Source: CAKOSP01 sp964549115 (lineage in GTDB: Bacteria; Bacillota_I; Bacilli_A; RF39; UBA660). From it: a stretch of 62,863 nt of DNA. The notes beneath the pieces are model-generated. The model saw only the letters and a program-made list of their open reading frames with translations. It was not told the origin of the DNA and ran no database searches. The stretch lies in assembly GCA_964549115.1 (NCBI GenBank), contig CAZJTX010000002.1, positions 1 through 62,863 of the forward strand, read 5' to 3'. Of the stretch, positions 1 to 8,036 are shown one piece after another (within the stretch, counting starts at the first letter, position 1; each line of letters starts with the position of its first letter). A program made the translations under genes and the position numbers.

Positions 1-538
1 CATCATTAGAAGCTGATTTATTAGCCCATAATTTAATATCATATGTTTTAGTCATGCCAGGAGTTAATGTATCCGTTGTTAATTCAATTACATTTTCTAT
101 CTCATAAGAATGTGTTCTTTCTAATTGAGATTTTAAAGTCGGAATTAAATTTGTATTAACTTTATCTATTAACTTACCAGAAGTATTTGTAGGTTGTAAT
201 TCATAACTAATATAGTTTATTGGTATTTCTGAAGTTTTAGGTACAACTAAATATATAACAAAATTAGATGTCTCAGCACATGTGTTTTTAACACTAAAAG
301 TGTAGGGGGTTGTTTTCTTCCCCATATTATCACTCATAGGAAAAGTATTAGTTAAATTTATAGAACTAGATCCATCTAAAAAGGTGAAATAACCACAAGA
401 AGTTATACTAACAGCAGTCGAAGCTTTTTCACCTATTCTTGGTTTTAAATAAGCATATGAAAGTAAAAAAAGAGTCACTAAAAAAATTAGCAATGAAATT
501 AATGTAATATAAAAGTTTTTTTTGCTTTTTATTTTCAT
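1..538 (-). CDS. Exported/surface protein, N-terminal part only (runs off the window)
   Basis: The frame is open from an ATG at 538 to the window edge, so only about 179 N-terminal residues are visible and the stop lies outside. Residues 1-35 form a basic start (MKIKSKKN) and one hydrophobic segment, so the protein is secreted or membrane anchored. A Thr/Ser/Asn-rich beta-type region follows (FSVKNTC, then LTPGMTKTYDIKLW), which looks like an extracellular Ig-like fold. The arrangement resembles the N-terminus of the exported protein at 22999-24219, so the missing part may carry a similar C-terminal domain; that is inference. An in-frame ATG at 550 is an alternative start. Neither start has a strong Shine-Dalgarno sequence. 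Function unknown. Confidence 0.7.
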   Translation of the reverse strand, partial: MKIKSKKNFYITLISLLIFLVTLFLLSYAYLKPRIGEKASTAVSITSCGYFTFLDGSSSINLTNTFPMSDNMGKKTTPYTFSVKNTCAETSNFVIYLVVPKTSEIPINYISYELQPTNTSGKLIDKVNTNLIPTLKSQLERTHSYEIENVIELTTDTLTPGMTKTYDIKLWANKSASND

Positions 539-579
539 ATACTTTACCATGTTAAGTATATCAAAAGTTAATATTCAGT

Positions 580-1851
580 TCAATCTTTATAAATAAAAGT
601 TTTATCTAAAATATGAATATCTTCCCCTGGTTGTATGTCTAGTTTTTCTAACTCTTCATAAATACCCATTTTTCTTAATATCATCATAAATCTATCAACG
701 GCTTCATCTTCTTCAAATTTAGTCATTTTAACTAGTCTTTCTATGTCATCACCACTAATTTTATATCCAGTATCTACCTTTGTAATAGTAAACGGTTTTT
801 CTTCTTTAAATTTATAAATCATATAATGTTCAAACTCTTCTTCTTGATGTAGTTCTTCTTTGTCTATGCTATCTAATGTATCCGCCGCATGAATTAATAG
901 TTCATCAATAAATTCATTATTTAATGCAGATATTTGAAATATTTCTTTATTCTTATATTTTTCTTTGAATTTATCAACATTATCTTTTGTATCTAAATCT
1001 ATTTTATTTAATACTATAATTTCTTTTTTATTGTATAGTTTTTCACTATAATTTTTAAGTTCATTTCTTATTATTTCATAATCTTCGATTGGATCTCTTT
1101 CTTCTGATCCGGATATATCAATAACATGTAACAATATTCTAGTTCTAGCTGTATGTTTTAAAAACTCTTTACCTAATCCTTTTCCTGTATGAGCTCCTTC
1201 AATTAAGCCAGGTAAATCAGCCATAACAAATGATCTGTCATCTTTTAATTTAATTACTCCCAAATTAGGAGAAAGTGTAGTGAAATGATACGCAGCTATT
1301 TTCGGTTTAGATGAACTAACTTGTGATAGCAGAGTACTTTTACCAACATTAGGAAAACCAATTATTCCTACATCTGCCAATACTTTTAATTCTAATTTAA
1401 CTTTTCTTTTTTCTCCCGGTTCACCATTTTCACTTATTCTAGGTGCTTTGTTTTTGTTTGTAGCAAAAGCTTTATTACCACGTCCACCTCTACCACCAGT
1501 AGCAACAATATATTCTTCTTTATCTTCAATCAAATCGCATATTATTAAACCAGTGTCAGCATCGGATATAATTGTTCCTTCCGGAACTTTTATAAAAACA
1601 TCTTTAGCGTTTCTTCCATATTTGTTTTTACCTTGCCCCTTTTCACCGTTTTTACCTTTAATTGTTTTTTGATATTTTAAATCAATTAAAGTTTTTAAGT
1701 TTTTATCAACTTTAAAAACAATGTTAGAACCTCGTCCACCATTTCCACCATCTGGACCTCCTAATGGTACAAACTTTTCTCTTCTAAAAGATGTAACACC
1801 ATCTCCACCGGATCCGGCTTCGATATTTAAAACTAACTCATCTATAAACAT
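580..1851 (-). CDS. obgE: GTPase ObgE/CgtA, 50S assembly GTPase
   Basis: This 423-residue protein has the full three-part Obg architecture. The glycine-rich Obg fold is at about residues 1-158 (GSGGDGV, GPDGGNGG). The GTPase domain follows with P-loop GFPNVGKST, switch II DLPGLIEGAHTGKG and specificity motif NKID. A C-terminal OCT domain occupies roughly the last 70 residues. The family binds 50S precursors and links ribosome assembly to growth. The start is supported by AGAGG a few bases before the ATG. It does not share an operon with rplU-prp-rpmA: a plus-strand gene separates them, although obg commonly follows rpmA in Firmicutes. An extended -10 (TGGTAAACT) lies about 20 bp before the start. 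Confidence 0.97.
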   Translation of the reverse strand: MFIDELVLNIEAGSGGDGVTSFRREKFVPLGGPDGGNGGRGSNIVFKVDKNLKTLIDLKYQKTIKGKNGEKGQGKNKYGRNAKDVFIKVPEGTIISDADTGLIICDLIEDKEEYIVATGGRGGRGNKAFATNKNKAPRISENGEPGEKRKVKLELKVLADVGIIGFPNVGKSTLLSQVSSSKPKIAAYHFTTLSPNLGVIKLKDDRSFVMADLPGLIEGAHTGKGLGKEFLKHTARTRILLHVIDISGSEERDPIEDYEIIRNELKNYSEKLYNKKEIIVLNKIDLDTKDNVDKFKEKYKNKEIFQISALNNEFIDELLIHAADTLDSIDKEELHQEEEFEHYMIYKFKEEKPFTITKVDTGYKISGDDIERLVKMTKFEEDEAVDRFMMILRKMGIYEELEKLDIQPGEDIHILDKTFIYKD

Positions 1852-1897
1852 AATTACCTCTGTTTAAAGTTTACCATATTACAATAATATTGTATAT

Positions 1898-1925
1898 TTG
1901 AAAACTTTTTTAAATAGTGTATAAT
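1898..1925 (+). promoter_or_regulatory. Sigma-A-like promoter of the gene at 1944
   Basis: TTGAAA (1898-1903), a 16-bp spacer and TATAAT (1920-1925). The predicted start site is about 10 bases before GGAGGG at 1935-1940, giving a very short leader. Confidence 0.6.
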
Positions 1926-1943
1926 AATTTTTATGGAGGGTTT

Positions 1944-2702
1944 ATGAAAAAAGAATTGTATTTTGAAGAGGATTGGAAAAACAATCTCGAATTTTATACA
2001 TTTGATTTAAATGTGTTGAACTCTACTCTTGCTAAATTAGCATCAATTATTGAAGAAAAAGAATATGTTCCAGTTACATTTAAAAGCAAGGAGTTTGATC
2101 GTACTCCAGAAGAAGAAAATGGAAAAAGAGTGTTTAAACCACGATTTAATTTTGCTCACGTAGTTGTAGCAAAAGAACACGAGAATAAAGATTTCATGGA
2201 TTATTATAGGGGACAAAGTTCAGGATTGTTTTCAATTTCAAGTTACGTTAAAAAACACATTGGATTTGTATTACATGAAGAAAAATTTAAATTAGAAATA
2301 AGCAAAAACGCTAAATTTTCAAAACATGATTTTAAATTGAAAATAACAAATCCTGAAACCGAAGCTTTTAGAAACAGAAAAGTTATTATAGTCGGTGAGT
2401 ATTTTGATCACAATACAAGCAGAATTAATGCAATAGATGAACACTACCATTACGTAATTGATTTTCTTAATTTCGTTATAAAGAAAAGATTGTCTAATAA
2501 GGTTACCGACTTGTCTTCTGAATTAATGGATGATTATTTAAAAGAATTTATATCTTTATATTTAATACAAATGAGAGAAAATAAAATTAAAAATTGTCAA
2601 AATAAAATTGATCAGTTATACGAAAAAATTGAACAACTTAAAGAATTGCAACAACATTATGACGATTTAAACAAACCTAAAGTTAGAACAAGAAAACAAT
2701 AA
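1944..2702 (+). CDS. Conserved hypothetical protein with C-terminal coiled coil
   Basis: This 252-residue protein is one of only four plus-strand genes in the window. The start at 1944 is chosen because GGAGGG sits four bases upstream; an earlier in-frame ATG at 1917 would lie upstream of the -10 and is unlikely. No signal peptide or membrane segment is visible. The first ~190 residues are mixed alpha/beta with no motif I recognise (one notable string is DEHYHYVIDF). The last ~55 residues are a charged heptad-like coiled coil ending in a basic tail (KVRTRKQ). It has its own promoter and converges on rpmA across a shared terminator. I do not recognise the family and assign no function. Confidence 0.75.
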   Translation: MKKELYFEEDWKNNLEFYTFDLNVLNSTLAKLASIIEEKEYVPVTFKSKEFDRTPEEENGKRVFKPRFNFAHVVVAKEHENKDFMDYYRGQSSGLFSISSYVKKHIGFVLHEEKFKLEISKNAKFSKHDFKLKITNPETEAFRNRKVIIVGEYFDHNTSRINAIDEHYHYVIDFLNFVIKKRLSNKVTDLSSELMDDYLKEFISLYLIQMRENKIKNCQNKIDQLYEKIEQLKELQQHYDDLNKPKVRTRKQ

Positions 2703-2705
2703 AAA

Positions 2706-2734
2706 AAGTGTATATTACCTTTCGGTATATACAC
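2706..2734. terminator. Bidirectional terminator between 1944-2702 and rpmA
   Basis: AGTGTATATTACC pairs with GGTATATACACT around a four-base loop, with one bulged T. There is an A-run to the left and a T-run to the right, so it can end transcription from both sides. The rpmA stop codon (2715-2717) and its last codons lie inside the stem. Confidence 0.8.
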
Positions 2735-3002
2735 TTACTTTTTTTCTGTCTTTACCCCATCTTTCGTATCTAACATATCCATCTATTTTAGCAAACAATG
2801 TATGGTCTTTACCAAGTCCAACATTTTCACCAGGATGAATTTTAGTTCCTCTTTGACGGTATATAATTGCTCCTGCAGTGGCAAACTCTCCATCTGATAC
2901 TTTAGCTCCTAGTCTTCTACCTGCTGAATCTCTAGCATTATCAGTTGAGGATTGTCCTTTCTTTTGAGCAAATCTTTGTATATTTAAATTAATATATAAC
3001 AT
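2715..3002 (-). CDS. rpmA: 50S ribosomal protein L27 with cleavable N-terminal extension
   Basis: The 95-residue protein contains the L27 core (DSAGRRLGAKVSDG, then the AGAIIYRQRGTKIHPGENVG region). L27 sits near the peptidyl-transferase centre through its N-terminus. In Firmicutes the precursor has a short extension removed by the Prp cysteine protease. Here the extension reads MLYINLNIQRFA before QKKG, a variant of the usual LNLQFFA-type site. The protease gene lies immediately upstream in the same operon. AAAGGAG precedes the ATG. The 3' end overlaps the terminator hairpin. Confidence 0.97.
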   Translation of the reverse strand: MLYINLNIQRFAQKKGQSSTDNARDSAGRRLGAKVSDGEFATAGAIIYRQRGTKIHPGENVGLGKDHTLFAKIDGYVRYERWGKDRKKVSVYTER

Positions 3003-3006
3003 TTTC

Positions 3007-3297
3007 TTACTCTCCTTTTACTTTAATATTTTTAGGATAAGATTCTCCTAAGTCTTTTAATAAAGTTATCAAGTTATCAATTAATATTTTAGTTTCTTTA
3101 CTATCTTTTAATAAAGTAATAATAAAATCTTCTTTATCTTCAATCTTTATAGAATCTTTATCAAAATTAAGTATAGCATTAACTGTTGTATAAACCATAC
3201 TCGATACACTAGCACATACAATATCTTTACCATGATCAGCAAATTTAGCGTGGCCAGAGATAATAACTTTATTATCTTTTTTTTCTACTGTAATCAT
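3007..3297 (-). CDS. prp: Prp (YsxB-type) cysteine protease that processes L27
   Basis: This 96-residue protein has the conserved Prp signatures GHAKFADHGKDIVCASVS, with the catalytic His and Cys in the GHA and DIVCA segments, followed by a short alpha/beta domain. In Firmicutes Prp removes the L27 N-terminal extension before ribosome assembly. It sits between rplU (gap of 2 bases) and rpmA (gap of 4 bases), the standard order for this operon. Its presence matches the extended L27 next door. Confidence 0.93.
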   Translation of the reverse strand: MITVEKKDNKVIISGHAKFADHGKDIVCASVSSMVYTTVNAILNFDKDSIKIEDKEDFIITLLKDSKETKILIDNLITLLKDLGESYPKNIKVKGE

Positions 3298-3299
3298 AA

Positions 3300-3599
3300 C
3301 TAACCATTTATTTTTTCTACTAATAACGCTGTATATGGTTGTCTATGACCTTGTGTTCTTCTATATTTCTTTTTAGCTTTAAACTTGAACACTTTAATCT
3401 TTTTTGCTCTACCACTTTTTATTACAGAACATACAACTGATGCTCCTTTTACATATGGCATACCGGCTTTATCATTTACAAACAATATTTTATCAAATGT
3501 TATTTTACTTTTAGGTTCTAAATCTAATTTTTCAACATAGATTGTATCGCCTTCTTGAACATAATATTGCTTTCCGCCAGTTTCAAAAACTGCCTTCAT
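3300..3599 (-). CDS. rplU: 50S ribosomal protein L21
   Basis: At 99 residues this is the normal length for bacterial L21. It begins MKAVFETGGKQYYVQEGD and has the typical basic segment KVFKFKAKKKYRRTQGHRQ. L21 binds 23S rRNA in the 50S subunit. AAAGGAGGT is well placed before the ATG. It is first in the rplU-prp-rpmA operon, behind a promoter at 3697-3725 and a roughly 90-nt leader. Confidence 0.98.
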   Translation of the reverse strand: MKAVFETGGKQYYVQEGDTIYVEKLDLEPKSKITFDKILFVNDKAGMPYVKGASVVCSVIKSGRAKKIKVFKFKAKKKYRRTQGHRQPYTALLVEKING

Positions 3600-3690
3600 T
3601 TCATACCTCCTTTATAAGTCGCGCCTTGATAGGTGTACATAGTAACTTTTAACCTTTTAAGAGCGGTTTTAACAAAATGAATTTTAAAAC
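3600..3690 (-). ncRNA. Candidate L21-type ribosomal protein leader of rplU-prp-rpmA
   Basis: About 90 untranslated bases separate the predicted transcription start from rplU. The stretch can form short helices, for example AACC with GGTT around CTCTTAAAA, and ends in a strong AAAGGAGGT. Firmicute rplU operons commonly carry an L21 leader RNA that mediates autoregulation. I base the call on position, length and partial base pairing, not on a covariance-model match. Confidence 0.45.
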
Positions 3691-3696
3691 ATATTA

Positions 3697-3725
3697 AGTC
3701 TATCAAAATAGCGTATTTTTGTCAA
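3697..3725 (-). promoter_or_regulatory. Promoter of rplU-prp-rpmA
   Basis: On the minus strand: TTGACA (3725-3720), a 17-bp spacer and TAGACT (3702-3697). It is an almost perfect sigma-A promoter and lies back to back with the promoter of the plus-strand ATPase gene. Confidence 0.8.
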
Positions 3726-3731
3726 TTTTAA

Positions 3732-3760
3732 TTGTTATTTAATATATACTATAGTATAAT
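3732..3760 (+). promoter_or_regulatory. Promoter of the PilB/GspE-type ATPase gene
   Basis: TTGTTA (3732-3737), 17-bp spacer, TATAAT (3755-3760), giving a leader of about 22 bases that includes AGAGAGG before the ATG at 3789. Confidence 0.65.
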
Positions 3761-3788
3761 TAATTTAAGAATAGAGAGGCGTTTTTAT

Positions 3789-5057
3789 ATGTTCAGAGAG
3801 TTTGACTATGATAATAAACCTGTTGTAGATATAGTAGACGAAATGATTTTAGATGCTATTAGTAAAAAAGCTTCTGATATTCATTTTGATCCTACACCTA
3901 CTACTTTAAATGTAAGAATTAGAATAGATGGTGAATTACTTGAATATGCTAAAGTGCCTGAAACTATTAAAAAGAACTTAACAACCAGAATTAAAATTAT
4001 ATCTGGTATGAATATAACTGAAACCAGATTACCTCAAGATGGAGCTATTAAAAACTTAAGTAGCGAAGAAGAAATGGACTTAAGGGTATCTAGTTTACCT
4101 ATTACCGATGGCGAGAAAATTGTTCTTCGTATTTTAGACTACGAAATGAGTTTAGCAGGGTTGGACAGTTTAGGATTTTTACCTAGCAATTTAGAAAAAA
4201 TTAAAAAATTAGCAGCACTACCTAACGGTATTATATTAGTATCAGGTGCTACTGGTTCTGGTAAATCTACAACTGTTTATGCTATGCTACAAATATTAAA
4301 TGATATTACTAAAAATATAATTACGGTTGAAGATCCAGTTGAAATGAAAATAGCAGGATTAAATCAAGTCCAAGTTATGAGTGAAATTGGTTTAACTTTT
4401 GCTCATACATTAAGAAGTATATTAAGGCAAGACCCTGACATTATAATGATTGGTGAAATACGTGATGATGAGACTGCTAGAATTGCAGTTAGAGCATCTA
4501 TTACTGGTCACTTAGTTTTATCTACAATACATACGAATAACTCATTAAGTACAATTGAGAGATTACTAGATATGGAAGTTGAACGTTATTTATTAGGATC
4601 ATCCATATCGGGAATTGTCGCTCAAAGATTAGTTAAAAAACTTTGCCCCGTTTGTAGAAGTGGAAGAACCACAACTCCATATGAAAAAAACTTATTTAGA
4701 GTTGTTTTAAATAAAGAAATAGAAAGCATATATGCTCCAGTTGGATGTAAAGAATGTATAAATGGATATCGTGGAAGAGTTGCTATCCAAGAAGTTTTAG
4801 TTATTAACCAAGAAATTAAAGATGCGATATCAGGTGGAGCAAGAAAAGAAGAATTAAGATCTTTAGTTTATGAAAAAGCCGATATGATAACTTTACTAGA
4901 AGATGGTGTTACTAAAGTTGTTGGTGGCATTACAAGTATAGATGAAATCTTACGAGTTATTGATGTAGAAGATGACTTAAAAGATCTAGACGATAAATAT
5001 AGACAAGCATTGTTGGGCAAAGAAGATTACTCCGAAGGATCAATTGAATCATTATAA
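3789..5057 (+). CDS. Type IV pilus / type II secretion assembly ATPase (PilB/GspE/ComGA family)
   Basis: This 422-residue AAA-type hexameric motor ATPase powers assembly of pilin-like fibres or pseudopili at the cytoplasmic membrane. Visible motifs are Walker A GATGSGKST, Asp box ITVEDPVE, Walker B-type MIGEIRDDETA, and the His-box region STIHTNNS. A four-cysteine zinc site (CPVC, then CKEC) lies between. The usual long GspE N-terminal domain is absent; the protein begins near the N2 domain, closer to ComGA-length forms. The ATG at 3789 is chosen for its AGAGAGG. It is monocistronic, with no GspF, prepilin or PilD gene nearby, so its partners must be elsewhere. It could serve competence-type pili or another filament. 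Confidence 0.9.
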   Translation: MFREFDYDNKPVVDIVDEMILDAISKKASDIHFDPTPTTLNVRIRIDGELLEYAKVPETIKKNLTTRIKIISGMNITETRLPQDGAIKNLSSEEEMDLRVSSLPITDGEKIVLRILDYEMSLAGLDSLGFLPSNLEKIKKLAALPNGIILVSGATGSGKSTTVYAMLQILNDITKNIITVEDPVEMKIAGLNQVQVMSEIGLTFAHTLRSILRQDPDIIMIGEIRDDETARIAVRASITGHLVLSTIHTNNSLSTIERLLDMEVERYLLGSSISGIVAQRLVKKLCPVCRSGRTTTPYEKNLFRVVLNKEIESIYAPVGCKECINGYRGRVAIQEVLVINQEIKDAISGGARKEELRSLVYEKADMITLLEDGVTKVVGGITSIDEILRVIDVEDDLKDLDDKYRQALLGKEDYSEGSIESL

Positions 5058-5070
5058 AAAAACATAAAAA

Positions 5071-5100
5071 AAGTATTTGATTAACAAATACTTTTATTTT
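5071..5100. terminator. Bidirectional terminator between the ATPase gene and the Hpt-REC gene
   Basis: AAGTATTTG (5071-5079) pairs with CAAATACTT (5085-5093) around a five-base loop, with an A-run before it and TTATTTTT after it. The minus-strand gene ends at 5094, directly beside the stem. Confidence 0.8.
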
Positions 5101-5852
5101 TGAATAGTTTTTTCTACAACTCTTAAGAGTTCATCTATTGAAAATGGTTTATTTAACATATCTACTATTGGATACTGGAAAGCTTTTTCAATTGTTTCTT
5201 TTGACTCATCACCAGTAATAATAGATACTTTAATTTTTTCAAACAAGTCTTTTTCTTTCATATACTCCAATACTTCAAAACCGTTTTTTACGGGCATGTT
5301 TAAATCAAGTAATAAAACCTCAGTAAACTCCGTTATTCTTTCTATTACTTCTTTACCATCATGGGCCTCTACTATATTATATTTGTCTTTTAGGGCTTTT
5401 TTTATTAAGTTAAGGATTAAAGGTGAATCATCCGCTACTAAGATAGTGTTTTTAGAAGCAGAAGCATGAACAACTCTAATTATATCATCGGGTTCTTCTG
5501 TTAAATATTTTTTTACAACATCTATCATTTCAGTTATATATTTTATAAATGCATCATAATTAGAATTAATGAAATGTTGATTATTTTCTTTACCAGCCAT
5601 TTCATGTTTTAAAGATTCTTCAGCTACTGTTTTAAATCCTAAATATCTAGCATCACTTTTTATTGAGTGAGCAAATATAGCGTAATTTGGTAATTCATCT
5701 AATTCTTTATATTTTTTCAAACGCATTAATTTAATATCAATACCGTCTAAAAAGTCTTTCATTGTAGCATTGTATATTTCTAAATCACCAAATAATTCTA
5801 AACTACTATCAACGTCTACGCCATTTTCTTTTAAATATTTTATCCCTTTCAT
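5094..5852 (-). CDS. Hpt-REC phosphorelay protein
   Basis: The 252 residues contain two signalling modules. Residues about 1-120 are a helical histidine phosphotransfer domain with the phospho-acceptor motif AHSIKSDARYLGF (His62). From about residue 133 there is a CheY-like receiver: VADDSP acidic pair, phospho-Asp in LLLDLNMP, the ITGD Thr position and NKPF Lys. No DNA-binding output domain is present. It could accept phosphate from a hybrid kinase and pass it through His62, or act by protein contacts. The hybrid kinase at 37366-39192 has no Hpt domain of its own, so the two could form a relay; this pairing is inferred. It appears to have its own promoter (TGATATAAT just upstream). Confidence 0.85.
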   Translation of the reverse strand: MKGIKYLKENGVDVDSSLELFGDLEIYNATMKDFLDGIDIKLMRLKKYKELDELPNYAIFAHSIKSDARYLGFKTVAEESLKHEMAGKENNQHFINSNYDAFIKYITEMIDVVKKYLTEEPDDIIRVVHASASKNTILVADDSPLILNLIKKALKDKYNIVEAHDGKEVIERITEFTEVLLLDLNMPVKNGFEVLEYMKEKDLFEKIKVSIITGDESKETIEKAFQYPIVDMLNKPFSIDELLRVVEKTIQK

Positions 5853-5885
5853 CTTATCCCTACCTTATATAATATTATATCACAA

Positions 5886-6398
5886 TTAAATAGAATGTTT
5901 ATATATATTAATAATTTCAATCATTTCTTCAACTATTATTTTATTAACAGGATTTAATGGAATACTGTCTATTAATAATTGTTCAATAGCATCTATATGT
6001 ACTTTTACAATTTCAAACTCCCCTATTGTTTCAAATTCATCATAATCTGTTTTAGACAAATCTGGTTCATCATTTGTTTCAACTAAAAAATAATATATTT
6101 TATTTTCTCTATTTATTGAATCTTCTCTATAATTTTTAACATAATAAGTTAAAGATGCAAACGGTTCGGGATTATCTTCTTTTACTTCAATTCCCACTTC
6201 TTCTTTAACTTCTCTTTTTAAACAATCCACAATGTTTTCATTGTTATCAACATGACCACCAGGAAATTGATAAGTTCCAAAGTAAAAACCTAAAATTATT
6301 TCTTTTTTATCATTAATGACCAAAGCTTTCGCTCTTATAACTGTTTCATCAATATCTTCTTTTTTTAAATTATCTGGATTTATAAATACTTCTTTCAT
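5886..6398 (-). CDS. NUDIX hydrolase
   Basis: The 170-residue protein has a complete Nudix box matching Gx5Ex7REUxEExGU, from GHVDNNE through REVKEEVGI at about residues 48-70. Such enzymes hydrolyse nucleoside diphosphates linked to another moiety. The exact substrate cannot be told from the sequence. It is the last gene of nusB-xseA-xseB-proS-nudix. Its Shine-Dalgarno (AAGGAG) overlaps the end of proS, so translation is likely coupled. House-cleaning of oxidised nucleotides or RNA 5'-end processing are both possible roles. Confidence 0.9.
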   Translation of the reverse strand: MKEVFINPDNLKKEDIDETVIRAKALVINDKKEIILGFYFGTYQFPGGHVDNNENIVDCLKREVKEEVGIEVKEDNPEPFASLTYYVKNYREDSINRENKIYYFLVETNDEPDLSKTDYDEFETIGEFEIVKVHIDAIEQLLIDSIPLNPVNKIIVEEMIEIINIYKHSI

Positions 6399-6406
6399 CT
6401 TACTCC

Positions 6407-7816
6407 TTAATATTGTTTACCAAAATATATTTCATACTTAGATTCTTTATCACAACATATACATTTTTCATTACTTGGATTTTCATCTATAATTAATCTT
6501 GATTTTAATCCTGTGTCTTCGTATATCTTGTTTTCACAATTTTCATGTCCACACCATGATACTTTTATGAATCCTGATTTTGTATTTGCAATTTCTTTAA
6601 ATTCTTCATATGTTGATGCTTCATATAACATTGTGTTTCTTCTAGACTTAGCTTTATCATATAAATTATTTTGTATATCAATTAATAATTTATTAACTTC
6701 ATTAATTAAATTTTCTTTATTAATTTGAATTTTTTCTAATGTATCTCTTCTTACTAATGTTAGTTTGTTTTCTTGTAATTCTTTTTCTCCAACTTCAATT
6801 CTAATTGGATAACCCTTTACTTCTGATTCTGCAAATTTAAAACCTGGTCTGTTATTTGAATTATCTGTTTTATATGTAATATTTTCATTCTTTAATAAAT
6901 TTTCTATTAAACTAACTTCTTCTTTAACTTCCCCTATTGGAATAATAATAACTTTAATAGGAGCAATTTTAGGCGGTATTACCAATCCATGATCATCACC
7001 ATGCACCATAATTAATGATCCTATCATTCTTGTTGATACTCCCCAACTAGTTTGATGAGGGTGTTTTAAATTGTTTTCTCTATCTAGAAATTCTATATCA
7101 AACACTTTAGAAAAATTATCAGCCAAATAATGAGTTGTACCATTTTGAAGAGCCACTCCATCATACATCATTGCTTCAACTGTATAAGTAATATCAGCTC
7201 CTGCAAATTTTTCTTTTTCTGTTTTTTTACCAGTTAATACGGGAATAGCTAAATATTCTTTTTGAAACTTTTCATATATATCTAACATAAGTAGAGTTTC
7301 TTTCATAGCCTCTTCTTTTGTCTCATGCATAGTATGACCTTCTTGCCATAATATTTCTCTACTACGAAGAAATGGTCTAGTAGTTTTTTCCCATCTAACT
7401 ATTGTACACCACTGATTATATAACTTTGGTAAATCTCTATAAGACTTAATAATTTTTTTATAGTGTTCACAAAATAAAACTTCACTAGTTGGTCTTATAC
7501 ACATTCTTTCTTCTAATTTAGATTCCCCACCATGTGTAACCCATGCTACTTCAGGAGCAAAACCTTCCACATGATCTTTTTCGATATTTAATAATGTTTC
7601 TGGTATAAACATAGGCATCATAACATTTTCATGATTAGTATCTTTAAACATTTTATCTAATATACTAACCATCTCTTCCCATATAGCATAACCATATGGT
7701 CTAATAATCATTGAACCCTTAACTGATGAGTAATCTATTAAATCTGCTACTTTAACTACGTCAGTATACCACTGGGCAAAATCAACATCTCTTTTAGTTA
7801 TTTTATCAACTTTCAT
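6407..7816 (-). CDS. proS: Prolyl-tRNA synthetase, archaeal/eukaryal-type
   Basis: This class II synthetase has about 469 residues and charges tRNA-Pro. It begins KITKRDVDFAQWYTDVV and has the class II motifs (FLRSREILWQEGHT for motif 2; a GSLIMVHGDDHG segment near motif 3). It lacks the large editing insertion of the E. coli/B. subtilis type. It has the C-terminal zinc-like domain (CGHENCENK, CICC) and ends in the conserved Tyr of the eukaryote-like class. Starts at 7825 (TTG), 7822 (ATG) and 7816 (ATG) are all in frame. I prefer 7816 because AAGG is about nine bases upstream. It overlaps the end of xseB. Confidence 0.95.
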   Translation of the reverse strand: MKVDKITKRDVDFAQWYTDVVKVADLIDYSSVKGSMIIRPYGYAIWEEMVSILDKMFKDTNHENVMMPMFIPETLLNIEKDHVEGFAPEVAWVTHGGESKLEERMCIRPTSEVLFCEHYKKIIKSYRDLPKLYNQWCTIVRWEKTTRPFLRSREILWQEGHTMHETKEEAMKETLLMLDIYEKFQKEYLAIPVLTGKKTEKEKFAGADITYTVEAMMYDGVALQNGTTHYLADNFSKVFDIEFLDRENNLKHPHQTSWGVSTRMIGSLIMVHGDDHGLVIPPKIAPIKVIIIPIGEVKEEVSLIENLLKNENITYKTDNSNNRPGFKFAESEVKGYPIRIEVGEKELQENKLTLVRRDTLEKIQINKENLINEVNKLLIDIQNNLYDKAKSRRNTMLYEASTYEEFKEIANTKSGFIKVSWCGHENCENKIYEDTGLKSRLIIDENPSNEKCICCDKESKYEIYFGKQY

Positions 7817-8036
7817 TTTCATCAACCTTAAAGTTTTCTAGTTTTTCTCCATCTTTTAAGATTTTTGTTACTTGATCTGTTGCTAAGTTAATTTTTTCAC
7901 TACAAAACTTAACTAATTCCATAGCCTCAGTGTACTTTGATATTGCTTTGTCTAACTCAACATCACCAGATTCTAGCTCTTTTACTATTTCTTCCAGTTT
8001 AACAAGAGCTTCTTCAAACTTCATGTCTTTTTTCAT
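7806..8036 (-). CDS. xseB: Exodeoxyribonuclease VII small subunit
   Basis: The 76-residue helical protein has the XseB signature (FEEALVKLEEIVKELESGDVELD, then YTEAMELVKFCSEKI). It associates with XseA to form the single-strand-specific exonuclease VII. It overlaps xseA by 4 bases (ATGA) and the proS start region by about 11, so translation is probably coupled. It ends in TGA, part of the evidence for the standard genetic code. Confidence 0.96.
   Translation of the reverse strand: MKKDMKFEEALVKLEEIVKELESGDVELDKAISKYTEAMELVKFCSEKINLATDQVTKILKDGEKLENFKVDENES

Noticed and set aside
1917..1943. Start of gene 1944-2702 at the upstream ATG 1917
   Set aside because: It lies upstream of the predicted -10 and transcript start and has no ribosome-binding site; the ATG at 1944 follows GGAGGG.
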